Of a DNA stretch of 64,000 bases, positions 1 through 9,672 are shown piece by piece. The DNA comes from Paenibacillus sp. cl123 (GTDB taxonomy: Bacteria; Bacillota; Bacilli; Paenibacillales; NBRC-103111). The notes beneath the pieces are model-generated. The model saw nothing but the letters and a program-made list of their open reading frames with translations, made no database searches and was not told the DNA's origin. A program made the translations under genes and the position numbers. The DNA lies in the NCBI RefSeq assembly GCF_900101595.1, contig NZ_FMYY01000001.1, positions 306,735 to 370,734 of the forward strand, in the 5' to 3' direction. Within the stretch, counting starts at the first letter, position 1. The number at the start of each line of letters is the position of its first letter.

Positions 1-2
1 AT

Positions 3-806
3 GCGGACAAAGACTTCGTGACCGACAAAAACGGCGAGAAGCAGAAGCAAGCGTGGATCACCGGCAAGCTGGGCATCTACGGAGGCAATGGCGCAGATGT
101 CAACACGTATGCCGCGCTGAAGAAAAATGTGCCGGATGCCGAGGTTATTCCGATCGCTCTCCCGAAAACGGAGTTCGGCCAGTTCAGTCCGACGCTGAGC
201 AACCCGATCCAGATGACGGGGATGGTCAATGCGGCGGCGAAGGACCCGGTGTCAGTCATCAAAATGATCGATTTCATGGCGTCGGAGACATTCACCCATA
301 CGATCGAATACGGTATCGAGGGGCAGCACTGGAAGGTCAGCGCAAACGGCTGCCCGGAGCCGATCGACGCGGAGAAAAACAAGAAGGAACGCGATTACAA
401 CCGCGACATGAACATGCTGTTCCCGCTGCTCGGCAAATGCTACGGGCTGGCCAACAAGCCTAATCCGTCGGCTACCGACAAAGAAATGATCGAAATTATT
501 AATCAGGCCAAGACAGCCTACATGGACCAAAGCCGTCCGATGGTCGGCATTACGCAGAAAGCTTATCTGCCGATTCTCCCGCAGGATCTGGCGCAGATCA
601 ACAACAACTCCAACAAGACGATTCTGGATCTGGCGCTCAAGGCGATCGTCAGCGGCAAATCCTACACCGTCGACCAGTTCCTTCAGGAAGCGAAGGCAGC
701 CTGGGAAAAGGCGGGCGGAGCCAAAGTCGACGAGTTTTATGACAAGTGGTACCAGGAGAACAAGGGAACGGCTATTCTGATGGACGATATTTATAAAATG
801 AAATAA
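3..806 (+). CDS. ABC transporter extracellular solute-binding protein, C-terminal part (cut by the window edge)
   Basis: The reading frame is open from the left edge, so the N-terminus with any lipoprotein signal lies outside the window. The visible 267 residues look like the C-terminal lobe of the large sugar/oligosaccharide binding proteins common in Paenibacillus: a segment on a position-specific deletion-free lobe with KMIDFMASE, then aromatic-rich helices, ending in EFYDKWYQENKG and a short tail. The same kind of protein is complete at 45278-46906. It stands 125 bp upstream of the SLH-anchored beta-helix protein, which suggests that the two belong to one carbohydrate-use locus continuing to the left. 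The ligand cannot be read from sequence. Family assignment is by general likeness, not by a search. Confidence 0.75.
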   Translation, partial: ADKDFVTDKNGEKQKQAWITGKLGIYGGNGADVNTYAALKKNVPDAEVIPIALPKTEFGQFSPTLSNPIQMTGMVNAAAKDPVSVIKMIDFMASETFTHTIEYGIEGQHWKVSANGCPEPIDAEKNKKERDYNRDMNMLFPLLGKCYGLANKPNPSATDKEMIEIINQAKTAYMDQSRPMVGITQKAYLPILPQDLAQINNNSNKTILDLALKAIVSGKSYTVDQFLQEAKAAWEKAGGAKVDEFYDKWYQENKGTAILMDDIYKMK

Positions 807-844
807 GAGCATCCTTCATACCGGCATGCAAGTCGGCATCAGGT

Positions 845-885
845 CTAAGCGGGAGGCGGTCTTCACGGAACGCTTCCCGACTTAG
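845..885 (+). other. Imperfect hairpin in the gap before the beta-helix gene
   Basis: CTAAG, GGGA and GCG in the left arm pair with CGC, TCCC and CTTAG in the right arm around a loop of about 12 nt. There is no run of T after it, so it is not a standard terminator. It may be a processing or stabilising structure between the binding-protein gene and the giant surface-protein gene. Short CTTAG repeats follow it. Confidence 0.35.
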
Positions 886-931
886 CGACTTACAGCTTAG
901 CGGCTTAGGCCAAATCGGAAAAAGGTGGGAT

Positions 932-3900
932 ATGATGATGAAGAACGCCAAGCGGCGTGGAAGCAAAATTGCAACCGTTTTCCTTATAGCAACGCTTATG
1001 CTGGGGCTGGCCGCTCCGGGTGCTGTTCCTGTTCCGGCCGCGTTTGCTGCATCAGCTGTGGCTGCGGATGACAGCGGGGACGTGCTGGCCGAGACATTCG
1101 ACGCGATGACGCTCGGACAGAAGCCTGCAGGTTGGACGGGCAATCCGCCTGCCGCAGCCGTGCCCGATGCTTCCTACATAGCGAAGGCTTCGGTGGAAGA
1201 GCTGGACGGGCATGGGTCCCGACTGCTCAAGCTGGAGAAAAACGCCAAGTCAACGGCCACCTACAATCTTGAGCGCGCCGTCAGCGGGGCGACCTCGCGC
1301 AGCGAGCTGACGTATAAGGTTCGAGCCGAGCAGACAGGGGCAGTCGTTTATTTGCCATCGCCCAAGAACGGCACTTCCTCCATCAAGTTTGCCTTGAACG
1401 GAGGGCAGTTCGCCTATATGAAACAGGGCGCATCAAGCTGGACGAATCTGATGCCTTATGACAGCGGCGTCTGGTACGAGGTTCGTCTTGTCCATGATGC
1501 GGAGGCCGGGCGGTTCGATCTGTTCATTAACGGGCAGCAGCTTCTGTTCCGGGAGCCATTTCAGGCGGGAGGCCAGCTGACGGCCTTTTATCTGGGCATG
1601 TACAAGGACAGCGCAGGGGTCGTCTATTTCGACGACTTTTATGTACGCGCTTACAAGCCGGCCATAGCCATTACGCCGGCGAAGGCGGTTTACCAGCTGA
1701 CGAAGGGCGTCAGCGAGACGATTAATCTCGCCTTTCAGCCCGCCGATGCGACTTTCCGGACGGTGGACTGGAGCTCCAGCGATCCGGCTGTAGCGGAGGT
1801 GTCCCGTACGGGGGTTGTCACCGCCAAGGCGGTCGGTACGGCGCTTATTACGGCGCAGTCCTACGATCCGCTGCCACCGGTGACGGTCACGGTCAAAGTG
1901 ACGGAGGCGGGACAAAGCGGCGGGGATGTGCTGTCGGAGAGCTTCGATACGATGACGCTGGGGCAGCGGCCATCCACATGGACCGGTAATCCGCCGCCTG
2001 CCGCCCCGTCCGCCTCCCTGCCGTATATCGCCAAGGCAAGCGTAGAGGAAATAGCCGCTTACCCTGGCCGCGTGTTTAAGATAGAGAAAAACGGCATGTC
2101 CGCGTCGACTTATACGCTGGACCGGAAGGTGCCGGCGACGACATCCAAGTTTCAGCTGACGTACAAGGTGCGGGCCGAGCAGACGAATGCCGTGATCTAT
2201 TTGCCTTCGCCCAAAATCGGAGCCGCCGCGGTCAAGTTCGCGATGAACGGCGGGCAGTTTGCTTATACGAAGAAGGACGCCGAGGGCTGGACGAATATCG
2301 CTCCTTATGAGAGCGGGGAATGGTACGAGATCAAGCTCGTGCAGGACGGCGATGAAGGCGTGTTCGATTTCTACATCGACAATGCGCTGAAGCTGACCAG
2401 AGAGCCCAGCCTGGAAGGGGCGGGACCCAGTTCCTTCTACTTAGGTATGTACAAGGACAGTGCAGGCATCGTCTATTTCGACGATTTTAACCTTTATTCC
2501 TACACGCCGGCGGCCGGTGCAGCGCTGGAGCAGGCTTCTTATAACCTCGCCAAGGGCGCTCGCTTTCAAATACCGCTTGTCTTCGACCCGGTGAACGCCA
2601 CGATCCAGAGCGCCAGCTGGACCTCCGCTCGGCCGGATATCGCTTCCGTGACGAACAGCGGAGTAGTAAGCGGCCTGCAGACCGGCTCGGCCGTTATCAC
2701 GGTCCAGCCTTATGCGCTGGAGAACCCGCTTGAGGTGACGGTGCATGTATACGAGGTGCCGCTGACCGGCATTTCGCTGGAACCGCTGGCGGCTCCGGTG
2801 CCAACCGGCTCCCGTGTTTTGTTGAAAGGCGCGGCAATCCCGGCGAATACCACATCACCGGAGCTGACCTGGACCACGGAGCATCCGGAGATCGCGACGG
2901 TTGACCGCTATGGAGAGCTGACAGCGGCGGCCCTCGGGACGACCAAGGTGTATGTGAGCGGGGCAGAGGGAACTATCCGCAATGAAATCAGTGTGACGGT
3001 CGTGCCTCGCGGCGTCGCCCAGACATTGTACGTCTCGCCGTCGGGCAGCGACTTGAACCCGGGGACGGAGCAGCTGCCGCTGGGAACGCTGGCGGGAGCG
3101 CAGCGGCTGGTGCGCCAGATGAACGGCAGCATGACGGGAGATATCGTCGTCCGGCTGAGGGGAGGCGTTTATACGCTGTCCGAGCCGCTCCGTTTCGATG
3201 AAAGCGATTCGGGCAGCAACGGCTACTTCGTCCGTTACGAGAGCTACCCGGGCGAGCAGGCTGTCCTCAGCGGAGGCCGTAAGATTACCGGCTGGACGGA
3301 GCATGACAGCGAACGGGGCATCTATAAAGCGCAGGTCGGGTTGAACTTTGCGACCCGGCAGCTGTTCGTAGACGGGGTGCGTGCCACCCGGGCCCGCAGC
3401 GAGGGCGGGTTGACCCGGGCGATCAAAACTACGAACGGCTACACATCGGACGATACGTTTCTGGCCGGCTGGAGCAAGCCGGATGATCTGGAATTTGTGT
3501 TCCACGAGCTGTGGACCAATCCGCGCGCGGGTGTGGAAAGCGTAACCCTGGCGAACGGCAAGGCGGAGATCAAGCTGGAGAATCCGGGCTGGTATGCCGT
3601 CGCCAACAAAGGCATGACCTCGGCCACCGTGCCGGTCTATTATGAGAATGCCTACGAGCTGCTCGACCAGCCGGGCGAATGGTACTACAACAGCACGGAC
3701 GGCTATTTGTATTACAAGCCCCGGGCATGGGAGCGGCTGGAAACAGCTGAAGTGACAGCTCCGGTGCTGGAGCGGCTTATGGAGATCAAGGGAGCATCAC
3801 CCGATCGTCCGGTGCGCAATCTGCAATTCGAAGGGCTGGGCTTCCGGTATACGACCTGGATGCGCCCGAGCACCAGTGTCGGTCATGCAGACGCCCAGAA

Positions 3901-6900
3901 CAATTATTTGCGTTACCCGGGCTCGCCCGACGAGCTGGCGGACGGCGCGATCATGCTGGAGCTGGCGAATACGATCAATTTCAAGCGCAATGATTTCAGC
4001 AAGCTGGGCATTACGGGCATCGTAATGAACAACGGCGTTCAGAATTCGCAGATCGAGGGCAACAAATTTTATGACATCTCGGGCGGTGCGATCAATATCG
4101 GCCAGCCGTTCTCGGGCGTAAGAGACAATTTCAATCCGGCCGACCACCGCAAGACGCTGAAGAATAACAATATCGTCAATAACTATATTCATGATATCGG
4201 CGTGGACTATAAATCGGCGGCTGCAATCTCCGGAGGCTTCCCGCTCGACATGGAGATCAGTCATAATGAAATCTACAATATCCCCTATAGCGGGACACAT
4301 TTCGGCTACGGCTGGGCGAAGGACTTCGACCCGGTCATGAAAAATATCCGGATCAAGCACAACATGATCTATGACTTGATGGGCATGGGATTGCGCGATG
4401 GCGGCGCGATCTACAGTTTGGGTGTGTCCGGAGCGACTGCGGCGGATAAAAATCTCGTTTACGGCAACTATATCCGCAACCAGATGGACGACAGCGCGGC
4501 GCTGTATGCGGACGAAGGCTCGGCCTATTGGCGGTATGAGCGCAATGTCATCGACCTGCGCGAGTCGGGGCCGTGGCACAGCAAGATGCGTTGGGCGCAG
4601 GCATGGGCCGTGACCATTCACGATCAGGATTTTATCGACAATTATACGACGGAGGCTTATTACGTCAACAACGGCTTCGATAATCGGTTCGAAGGCACGA
4701 AGGTAGTGCCTGACGGCAATTGGCCGGAAGAGGCGCGCAACATCATTGCGGCCTCGGGACTGGAGCCTGCCTATGCCGATCTGGCGGCGGGCCAAGTGAG
4801 CCGCTGGTCGGCTGAGCCTGTGCAGCTGAACGTCGGAGGCTCGGCGGCGGTGAAGGTGACGGCGCGCGACGGCAAGGATCGGATCGTCGGCACGGAGGGC
4901 AGCCGGATATATTACGCTTCGAACAATCCGGAGATTGCCGCGGTCGATAGCCAAGGGCAAGTGACCGGGCTGCAGACCGGCCAGACGAAGGTCGTGATCA
5001 GCATCGTCAACGGCACCATGCTGCGGACGCTGGAGGCGGATGTATTTGTCGGCGATACGCTCAGCGACATCCGCCTGGAGCAGACGACAGGCCAGATCGT
5101 CTTTGCCGAGGCGGGCAAGAGGCAGCAGCTGCATGCGTTCGGCAGCACATCGTTCGGCAACAAGATCGAGCTGGACAGCGTCACATTCGATTCGCTGAAT
5201 CCGCAGGTTGCGACGGTATCGCCGGATGGTCTGCTGACTGCTCATCAGGCGGGCTCGGCGGTGCTGAGATTGCGCGGCTCCTTCCTCGGACAGGAGCGGG
5301 ACGGCTACTATCATCTGAAGGTGTGGAGCGGCTCGTCTACCGGCACTCATCCGCTGATCGATGAGGTTGCGGATACCGATTCGTGGTACGTGTACCCGTC
5401 CGCGGTCAATAATGTGCAGACGGGAGCGGACTCGATTACGATTACGACCCCCAACAGCGGTCACGCCGTCTACCAGGGGCGGCAGTATGTGAATGAGCTG
5501 CTGGATTTCAAGCTGACCATCAACGCGACCAGCAGCTGGTACGCCCTGCTCTTCGGCAAGCGGAGCGATACGCTCGGCTACAGCAATGACAGCAACTATC
5601 TGGTTGTCGTCTCGGAGTCGGGTCTTGAGCTGCAGCGCTATAACGACGGCAAGCGAACCGTCATCTACGGCACGATCGCGGGCCATACGAGCCTGGCCGG
5701 TCCGGCGATTCCGAATACGATGCTCCCGTTCAACGCGGAACGCCGCATCCAGCTCGGCACCTATAATGAAGCGGGCGGGGTCCGGATCATTCTGAAGGTG
5801 GACGGCGAGGAGATCATCAATTACCTCGATACGGCGGATGATGCCCTGAGAGGCCCCGGTTACTTCGGTCTGGTGGCCCGCAGCGGCAGCCTGACCTTCG
5901 CCAAGCCGACTCCGGAGCCGATGCCTATTATCGGCCTGGCGGCGGACGGCCCGGAGATGATTGCGCCGGGTGAAAGCGGAGCGACGGTAGTCCGCGCCGT
6001 TTATGACAACGGGAAGCATGCTGTACTTGCGGAAGGAATCAGCTATACAAGCAGCGACCCGTCCGTCGTCTCTGTCGATGCCTTTGGCATCGTGAAGGCC
6101 CACAGGCCGGGCATGGCGTACATTACCGCTTCGTATGAAGGTCATGAGGCTTCCTTCCGGGTAACGGTCGGCGGGACGGCCGGCATCGTCTGGCCGGAGG
6201 ATGCTTTCGCGGTGGCTCAGCCGTTCGGACCGAACAGCATGAGGCTGAGCTGGACCTCGGCGGGCGGAGACGCGGTGAAGGGTTATACCGTTTATATGAA
6301 AACTGTGTCTGACGATGTTTACGCCGAGGTTGTCTCGGCGCCTGCCGGTTCATTTACGGTGACGGAGGGCGTATATCGGTTGTACTCCTACGAGACGGGC
6401 GGCTTGCGCCACGAGACCGTCTACGACTTCAAGATCGAGGCGTTAAACGGGGACGGCGCCGCCAGCACGAACGGTCCGTCGGCCCGAGCGGCAACGCTGC
6501 CGGGCGAAGGGCCATCCGATACGGAGAAGCCGGTATGGCCTCCGGGGGCGGCTCTCTCAGCTCCGCTGACGGGTATCCGAACGGATAGCGTCATGCTGGG
6601 GTGGCCGTCTGCCGCCGATACATCCGGCATTGCCGGGTATGAAGTGTTTCAAGGCCCGGCGCTCATTCGGACGGTAGCCGCCGATGTATACGGCTATCAG
6701 GCGACGGGCCTGACGGCTGACACGGTCTATGCGTTCAAGGTTACGGCGCTCGACGCTGCCGGCAACCGGAGCGAAGCGCTGGAGACGCAGGTGAGAACGG
6801 CGCGCGCCGCTTGGCCGGAGGATCCGGAAGAGCCGGACAACAACTCTGGCGGCGATTCCGGCGAGAATGTGGGTTCGCCGTCCGGATCGGGGCCGGGAAC

Positions 6901-8200
6901 CGCACTGCCTCTTGCGGAGCCGCAGGAGCCGGCGATTACAGAGCAAGGCGTGCTGCTGAACGGCGATGCGCTTCATATTGTTAGCGGAACGAACAGCGAC
7001 GGCAAGCCGATAGAACGCGTGGAGGTGTCGGTCGCAGCGTTGAAGCAAGCATTTGCCGCTCTGGCCGGCCAGCCGGACGCTGCCCGTCAGCTGATCGTAG
7101 CGGCCCCGGCTCCGGGCGGAGGGAAGGGAGTGCAAGTTGAACTGTCCGCCTCCGCTTGGGCCGAAGGCTTGAGCCGGGTTCCGGGAGCGGTTGTCGTGGT
7201 CCGCGCGGGCTCAGCCGCCTATCATCTGCCTGCCGGGCTTGCGGACATCCCGCAGTGGGCCGGCCAGCTCGGAGCGGCTGCCCGGGACCTGCAGCTTGTC
7301 GTTGCTGTAGAGCGGGTGGAGGGCCCGGCAGCCAGCGGGGCAGCCCGTCAGCTGGCCGATCTGGACGCTGCGCCGGTGTCCGATATGGTAGAGTTCAAGC
7401 TGCTGGCGCAAGCGGGCGAGCGTACGATGGAGATTAACGATTTCAACGTGTATGTAGAGCGCAGTCTGAGCTTGACCAAGCGGGTAGATCCGGCGCAGGC
7501 CGCCGGCATGACGGTCGATGCGGACGGAAACCTCAGCTTCGTTCCCACGATCATCCGGGAGGAACAGGGCACACAGGTTGCCTGGCTGAAGCGCCGGGGG
7601 AACAGTATTTATATGGTCGCGGAGCGCAGTCAGTCGTTCGCTGATCTCGGCGGGCATTGGGCAAAAGCGGATGTCGAGCTGCTCGCCTCCAAGCTGATCG
7701 TTCGGGGGCGCTCCGCGGACCGCTTCGCCCCGGACCAGCCTGTTACGCGTGCGGAATTCACCGCATTGCTGGTCCGCTCGCTGGGGCTGCAGGACGCTCC
7801 GGCGGCCTCGACTTACAAGGACGTGACCTCGGAAGCCTGGTATGCGGGCGCAGTCGGGGCCGCAGCGCGGGCGGGTCTGGCGGAGGGCATGGATGACGGG
7901 CGCTTCCGGCCGGATGAGCCGATCACGCGGGAGCAGTTGGCCGTGATGCTGCTCCGGGCCGCCGAAGCGGCAGGAGGCTTGCCGCAGCGGTCTCCATTGT
8001 CCGCTCAGGCTCACGCGACTGTCTTCACGGATGGCGCATCCGTCTCCACATGGGCGGCAGACGGCGTGGAGCAAGCTGTCCGCGCCGGCCTGCTGCAAGG
8101 TGTGGCGAACGGCAGCTTCGCTCCGGCGGAGCAGGCTACGCGCGCACAGTCGGCCGCTGCGCTGAGACGCTTGCTGCAGGCCGTGCAGTTTATCAACTAA
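932..8200 (+). CDS. Giant secreted SLH-anchored protein with parallel beta-helix, Ig-like and fibronectin domains (2422 aa)
   Basis: A signal peptide (basic residues, hydrophobic core, Ala-rich end near residue 40) is followed by two copies of a concanavalin-like/LamG-like module (about 48-245 and 330-525). Each copy is followed by a bacterial Ig-like (Big_2) domain; one more Ig-like domain follows. A right-handed parallel beta-helix starts at TLYVSPSGSDLNPGT (about 698) and runs to about 1255. Next come two Big_2 domains, another beta-sandwich (about 1470-1665), a Big_2, two fibronectin type III domains (about 1755-1960), a Pro/Gly/Ser linker, and a pre-SLH domain. Three SLH domains close the protein (2230-2420) and should bind pyruvylated secondary cell-wall polymer. 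The beta-helix is of the kind found in polysaccharide lyases and glycosidases, so a cell-surface polysaccharide-degrading enzyme is likely; the substrate is unknown. AAGGTGG precedes the ATG at 932. Confidence 0.85.
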   Translation: MMMKNAKRRGSKIATVFLIATLMLGLAAPGAVPVPAAFAASAVAADDSGDVLAETFDAMTLGQKPAGWTGNPPAAAVPDASYIAKASVEELDGHGSRLLKLEKNAKSTATYNLERAVSGATSRSELTYKVRAEQTGAVVYLPSPKNGTSSIKFALNGGQFAYMKQGASSWTNLMPYDSGVWYEVRLVHDAEAGRFDLFINGQQLLFREPFQAGGQLTAFYLGMYKDSAGVVYFDDFYVRAYKPAIAITPAKAVYQLTKGVSETINLAFQPADATFRTVDWSSSDPAVAEVSRTGVVTAKAVGTALITAQSYDPLPPVTVTVKVTEAGQSGGDVLSESFDTMTLGQRPSTWTGNPPPAAPSASLPYIAKASVEEIAAYPGRVFKIEKNGMSASTYTLDRKVPATTSKFQLTYKVRAEQTNAVIYLPSPKIGAAAVKFAMNGGQFAYTKKDAEGWTNIAPYESGEWYEIKLVQDGDEGVFDFYIDNALKLTREPSLEGAGPSSFYLGMYKDSAGIVYFDDFNLYSYTPAAGAALEQASYNLAKGARFQIPLVFDPVNATIQSASWTSARPDIASVTNSGVVSGLQTGSAVITVQPYALENPLEVTVHVYEVPLTGISLEPLAAPVPTGSRVLLKGAAIPANTTSPELTWTTEHPEIATVDRYGELTAAALGTTKVYVSGAEGTIRNEISVTVVPRGVAQTLYVSPSGSDLNPGTEQLPLGTLAGAQRLVRQMNGSMTGDIVVRLRGGVYTLSEPLRFDESDSGSNGYFVRYESYPGEQAVLSGGRKITGWTEHDSERGIYKAQVGLNFATRQLFVDGVRATRARSEGGLTRAIKTTNGYTSDDTFLAGWSKPDDLEFVFHELWTNPRAGVESVTLANGKAEIKLENPGWYAVANKGMTSATVPVYYENAYELLDQPGEWYYNSTDGYLYYKPRAWERLETAEVTAPVLERLMEIKGASPDRPVRNLQFEGLGFRYTTWMRPSTSVGHADAQNNYLRYPGSPDELADGAIMLELANTINFKRNDFSKLGITGIVMNNGVQNSQIEGNKFYDISGGAINIGQPFSGVRDNFNPADHRKTLKNNNIVNNYIHDIGVDYKSAAAISGGFPLDMEISHNEIYNIPYSGTHFGYGWAKDFDPVMKNIRIKHNMIYDLMGMGLRDGGAIYSLGVSGATAADKNLVYGNYIRNQMDDSAALYADEGSAYWRYERNVIDLRESGPWHSKMRWAQAWAVTIHDQDFIDNYTTEAYYVNNGFDNRFEGTKVVPDGNWPEEARNIIAASGLEPAYADLAAGQVSRWSAEPVQLNVGGSAAVKVTARDGKDRIVGTEGSRIYYASNNPEIAAVDSQGQVTGLQTGQTKVVISIVNGTMLRTLEADVFVGDTLSDIRLEQTTGQIVFAEAGKRQQLHAFGSTSFGNKIELDSVTFDSLNPQVATVSPDGLLTAHQAGSAVLRLRGSFLGQERDGYYHLKVWSGSSTGTHPLIDEVADTDSWYVYPSAVNNVQTGADSITITTPNSGHAVYQGRQYVNELLDFKLTINATSSWYALLFGKRSDTLGYSNDSNYLVVVSESGLELQRYNDGKRTVIYGTIAGHTSLAGPAIPNTMLPFNAERRIQLGTYNEAGGVRIILKVDGEEIINYLDTADDALRGPGYFGLVARSGSLTFAKPTPEPMPIIGLAADGPEMIAPGESGATVVRAVYDNGKHAVLAEGISYTSSDPSVVSVDAFGIVKAHRPGMAYITASYEGHEASFRVTVGGTAGIVWPEDAFAVAQPFGPNSMRLSWTSAGGDAVKGYTVYMKTVSDDVYAEVVSAPAGSFTVTEGVYRLYSYETGGLRHETVYDFKIEALNGDGAASTNGPSARAATLPGEGPSDTEKPVWPPGAALSAPLTGIRTDSVMLGWPSAADTSGIAGYEVFQGPALIRTVAADVYGYQATGLTADTVYAFKVTALDAAGNRSEALETQVRTARAAWPEDPEEPDNNSGGDSGENVGSPSGSGPGTALPLAEPQEPAITEQGVLLNGDALHIVSGTNSDGKPIERVEVSVAALKQAFAALAGQPDAARQLIVAAPAPGGGKGVQVELSASAWAEGLSRVPGAVVVVRAGSAAYHLPAGLADIPQWAGQLGAAARDLQLVVAVERVEGPAASGAARQLADLDAAPVSDMVEFKLLAQAGERTMEINDFNVYVERSLSLTKRVDPAQAAGMTVDADGNLSFVPTIIREEQGTQVAWLKRRGNSIYMVAERSQSFADLGGHWAKADVELLASKLIVRGRSADRFAPDQPVTRAEFTALLVRSLGLQDAPAASTYKDVTSEAWYAGAVGAAARAGLAEGMDDGRFRPDEPITREQLAVMLLRAAEAAGGLPQRSPLSAQAHATVFTDGASVSTWAADGVEQAVRAGLLQGVANGSFAPAEQATRAQSAAALRRLLQAVQFIN

Positions 8201-8201
8201 C

Positions 8202-8264
8202 CCCGCCCGGCGGGGAGTAAGCAAAAATCCCGGAGCAGCCTGCTTAGGCCGCTTCGGGATTTTT
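8202..8264 (+). terminator. Terminator after the beta-helix gene, probably bidirectional
   Basis: A GC hairpin (CCCCGCC-c-GGCGGGG, 8202-8216) comes straight after the stop codon. A second hairpin follows at 8223-8264, with AAAAATCCCG pairing with CGGGATTTTT and further GC pairs inside. Its A-run and T-run allow termination in both directions, so it can also end the minus-strand NlpC/P60 gene. Confidence 0.8.
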
Positions 8265-8325
8265 AATGGGGCAAGGACATATGCCGAATCCGGCCGGCTT
8301 TCGATCGCTGCATCGCGGGAGCGGG

Positions 8326-9024
8326 CTAATACACCCGTCTGGCCCCCGTGTATTTCGGTCCCCAATAGCTGCTGTCCAGCTTCTGAACATAAATGCCCGC
8401 GGAACGGGTAGCCGAAATAAACTCCCCGTTGCCGATATAGAAGCCGACATGCGAGACGACGCCGGGATCATTCAGCGCAAAAAAGACGAGATCGCCGGGC
8501 TGAAGCTTGGAACGGCTGATGGGCGTTCCCATCTCAGCCATTGCGGCCGAATTGGTCCGGGACATGGCAACGCCGTATTTATTGAACATGAAATAAACGA
8601 AGCCCGAGCAATCGAAGCCTGCCGGCGTTACGCCTCCCCATACATAGGGGGTACCGATATAGGAGTTGGCGTTTGCGAGCAGCTTCCTCTTCACCAGCGC
8701 CCGGTCGATCGCCGAACGGGTAGCGACGTCGGACTGTCCGGTAGCTGTCAGCCCGTATGCCGATTGAAAGGCTCGCACGGCTTGCGCCGTGATCGTGCCG
8801 AAGTAGCCGGTAGCGGTCTTGTATGTGAAATAGCCAAGCGTCTGCAAATCCTGCTGGAGGAGCGAGACGTCGCTGCCGGACATGCCGATGGATACGGCAG
8901 CGGCCGAGGAAGCGGCGGTTTGCGCACCGGCTGCCTGGGCCGGCTGGACAGCGCTCGGAGCGGCGGCAGAGGCCCCGCTGACAATCAAAGTTGCGATCAT
9001 GAATTGAGCAAACGGTTTCTTCAT
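8326..9024 (-). CDS. Secreted NlpC/P60 peptidoglycan hydrolase with PG-binding domain
   Basis: The 232-residue product has a signal peptide (MKKPFAQFM..., Ala-rich cleavage region near 31-45), a PG_binding_1 domain (about 48-112) and a C-terminal NlpC/P60 domain (about 113-232). The family cuts D-gamma-glutamyl-meso-diaminopimelate bonds in stem peptides of the wall. Visible catalytic residues are Cys139 in GFDCSGF and His192 in SHVGFYIGN. The third polar residue, usually His, Asn or Gln, aligns with Ser204 in FISATRS. The ATG at 9024 is chosen over longer in-frame starts because AAGGAG lies just ahead of it and the signal peptide starts there. It is transcribed divergently from cotJA, 108 bp away, so a role in sporulation or germination is possible but unproven. 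Confidence 0.88.
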   Translation of the reverse strand: MKKPFAQFMIATLIVSGASAAAPSAVQPAQAAGAQTAASSAAAVSIGMSGSDVSLLQQDLQTLGYFTYKTATGYFGTITAQAVRAFQSAYGLTATGQSDVATRSAIDRALVKRKLLANANSYIGTPYVWGGVTPAGFDCSGFVYFMFNKYGVAMSRTNSAAMAEMGTPISRSKLQPGDLVFFALNDPGVVSHVGFYIGNGEFISATRSAGIYVQKLDSSYWGPKYTGARRVY

Positions 9025-9132
9025 GAGCGAGCAGCTCCTTTTCAGCGTGAGTTTAACAAATTTTATACGCATAGGGCCAAGCCGGGCAATGTATAAATAA
9101 TGGTAGCCTATGTAAATGAGGAGGAACGGCTC

Positions 9133-9333
9133 ATGGAGCAAGTCCGAGTATGGCACCCTTATGTCAGTCCGTTTGACCCTTGTCCGCCGATGCGCGTAAA
9201 GACCTACAGCACCCCGCCCCAGCTGTTTATTCCTTTCCAGCCGCCGGGGCTGCCGCAGTTTTCCCCGATGGAGGCGCTGAAGCACGGCACCTTGTGGCCT
9301 GCGCTGTACAGTCCGTACGAACCGAGAAAATAG
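9133..9333 (+). CDS. cotJA: Spore coat protein CotJA
   Basis: A 66-residue Pro-rich protein (MEQVRVWHPYVSPFDPCPP..., then TYSTPPQLFIPFQPPGLPQF) typical of CotJA, the small partner in the CotJ inner-coat complex. GAGGAGG lies 7-8 nt before the ATG at 9133; the upstream in-frame GTG/ATG adds residues not typical of the family. It is the first gene of the operon cotJA-cotJB-cotJC, with gaps of only 28 and 47 bp. In Bacillus this operon is made in the mother cell under sigma-E; I could not fix a sigma-E promoter in the 108-bp divergent gap. Confidence 0.9.
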   Translation: MEQVRVWHPYVSPFDPCPPMRVKTYSTPPQLFIPFQPPGLPQFSPMEALKHGTLWPALYSPYEPRK

Positions 9334-9361
9334 CTTCGCGCAAAAAGGAGGAGAAGGCCGC

Positions 9362-9625
9362 ATGTCCCACACGGTTCCCGAACACTACTACACGAAGCTG
9401 AAGGAGCTGCAGGCGATTGATTTCGTCATCGTAGAGCTGACGCTGTATCTCGATACGCATCCTGATGATACTCAGGCCATCGAGCAGTATAACCGGTTTG
9501 TGCAGCATCGCATGCAGATTGCGCAGGAATTTCAGGCCGAGTTCGGTCCGCTGACCAGCTTCGGCTACAGCTTTTCCAAGGCCCCCTGGCAGTGGAAGGA
9601 AGCTCCGTGGCCTTGGCAGGTATGA
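9362..9625 (+). CDS. cotJB: Spore coat protein CotJB
   Basis: An 87-residue protein with the CotJB pattern: YYTKLKELQAIDFVIVELTLYLDTHPDD, then an acidic/aromatic helix and a C-terminus rich in Trp and Pro (APWQWKEAPWPWQV). It is the middle gene of the cotJ operon and is thought to form a complex with CotJA and CotJC in the spore coat. A strong AAGGAGGAG precedes the ATG at 9362. Length fits the family. Confidence 0.93.
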   Translation: MSHTVPEHYYTKLKELQAIDFVIVELTLYLDTHPDDTQAIEQYNRFVQHRMQIAQEFQAEFGPLTSFGYSFSKAPWQWKEAPWPWQV

Positions 9626-9672
9626 ACGGGCGCCTGGCCGGCGCGTGAGGTGAAGAAGGAGGGAGAATCGGC

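Noticed and set aside
3797-6145. 782-residue minus-strand reading frame inside the beta-helix gene
   Set aside because: It mirrors the codon bias of the plus-strand gene, lacks a ribosome binding site and family-like motifs, and is rich in Arg/His as expected of a shadow frame.
9024-9133. Sigma-E promoter for cotJABC
   Set aside because: CATAGGG and ATAAATAAT-like pieces are present, but none gives a convincing spaced pair of boxes.
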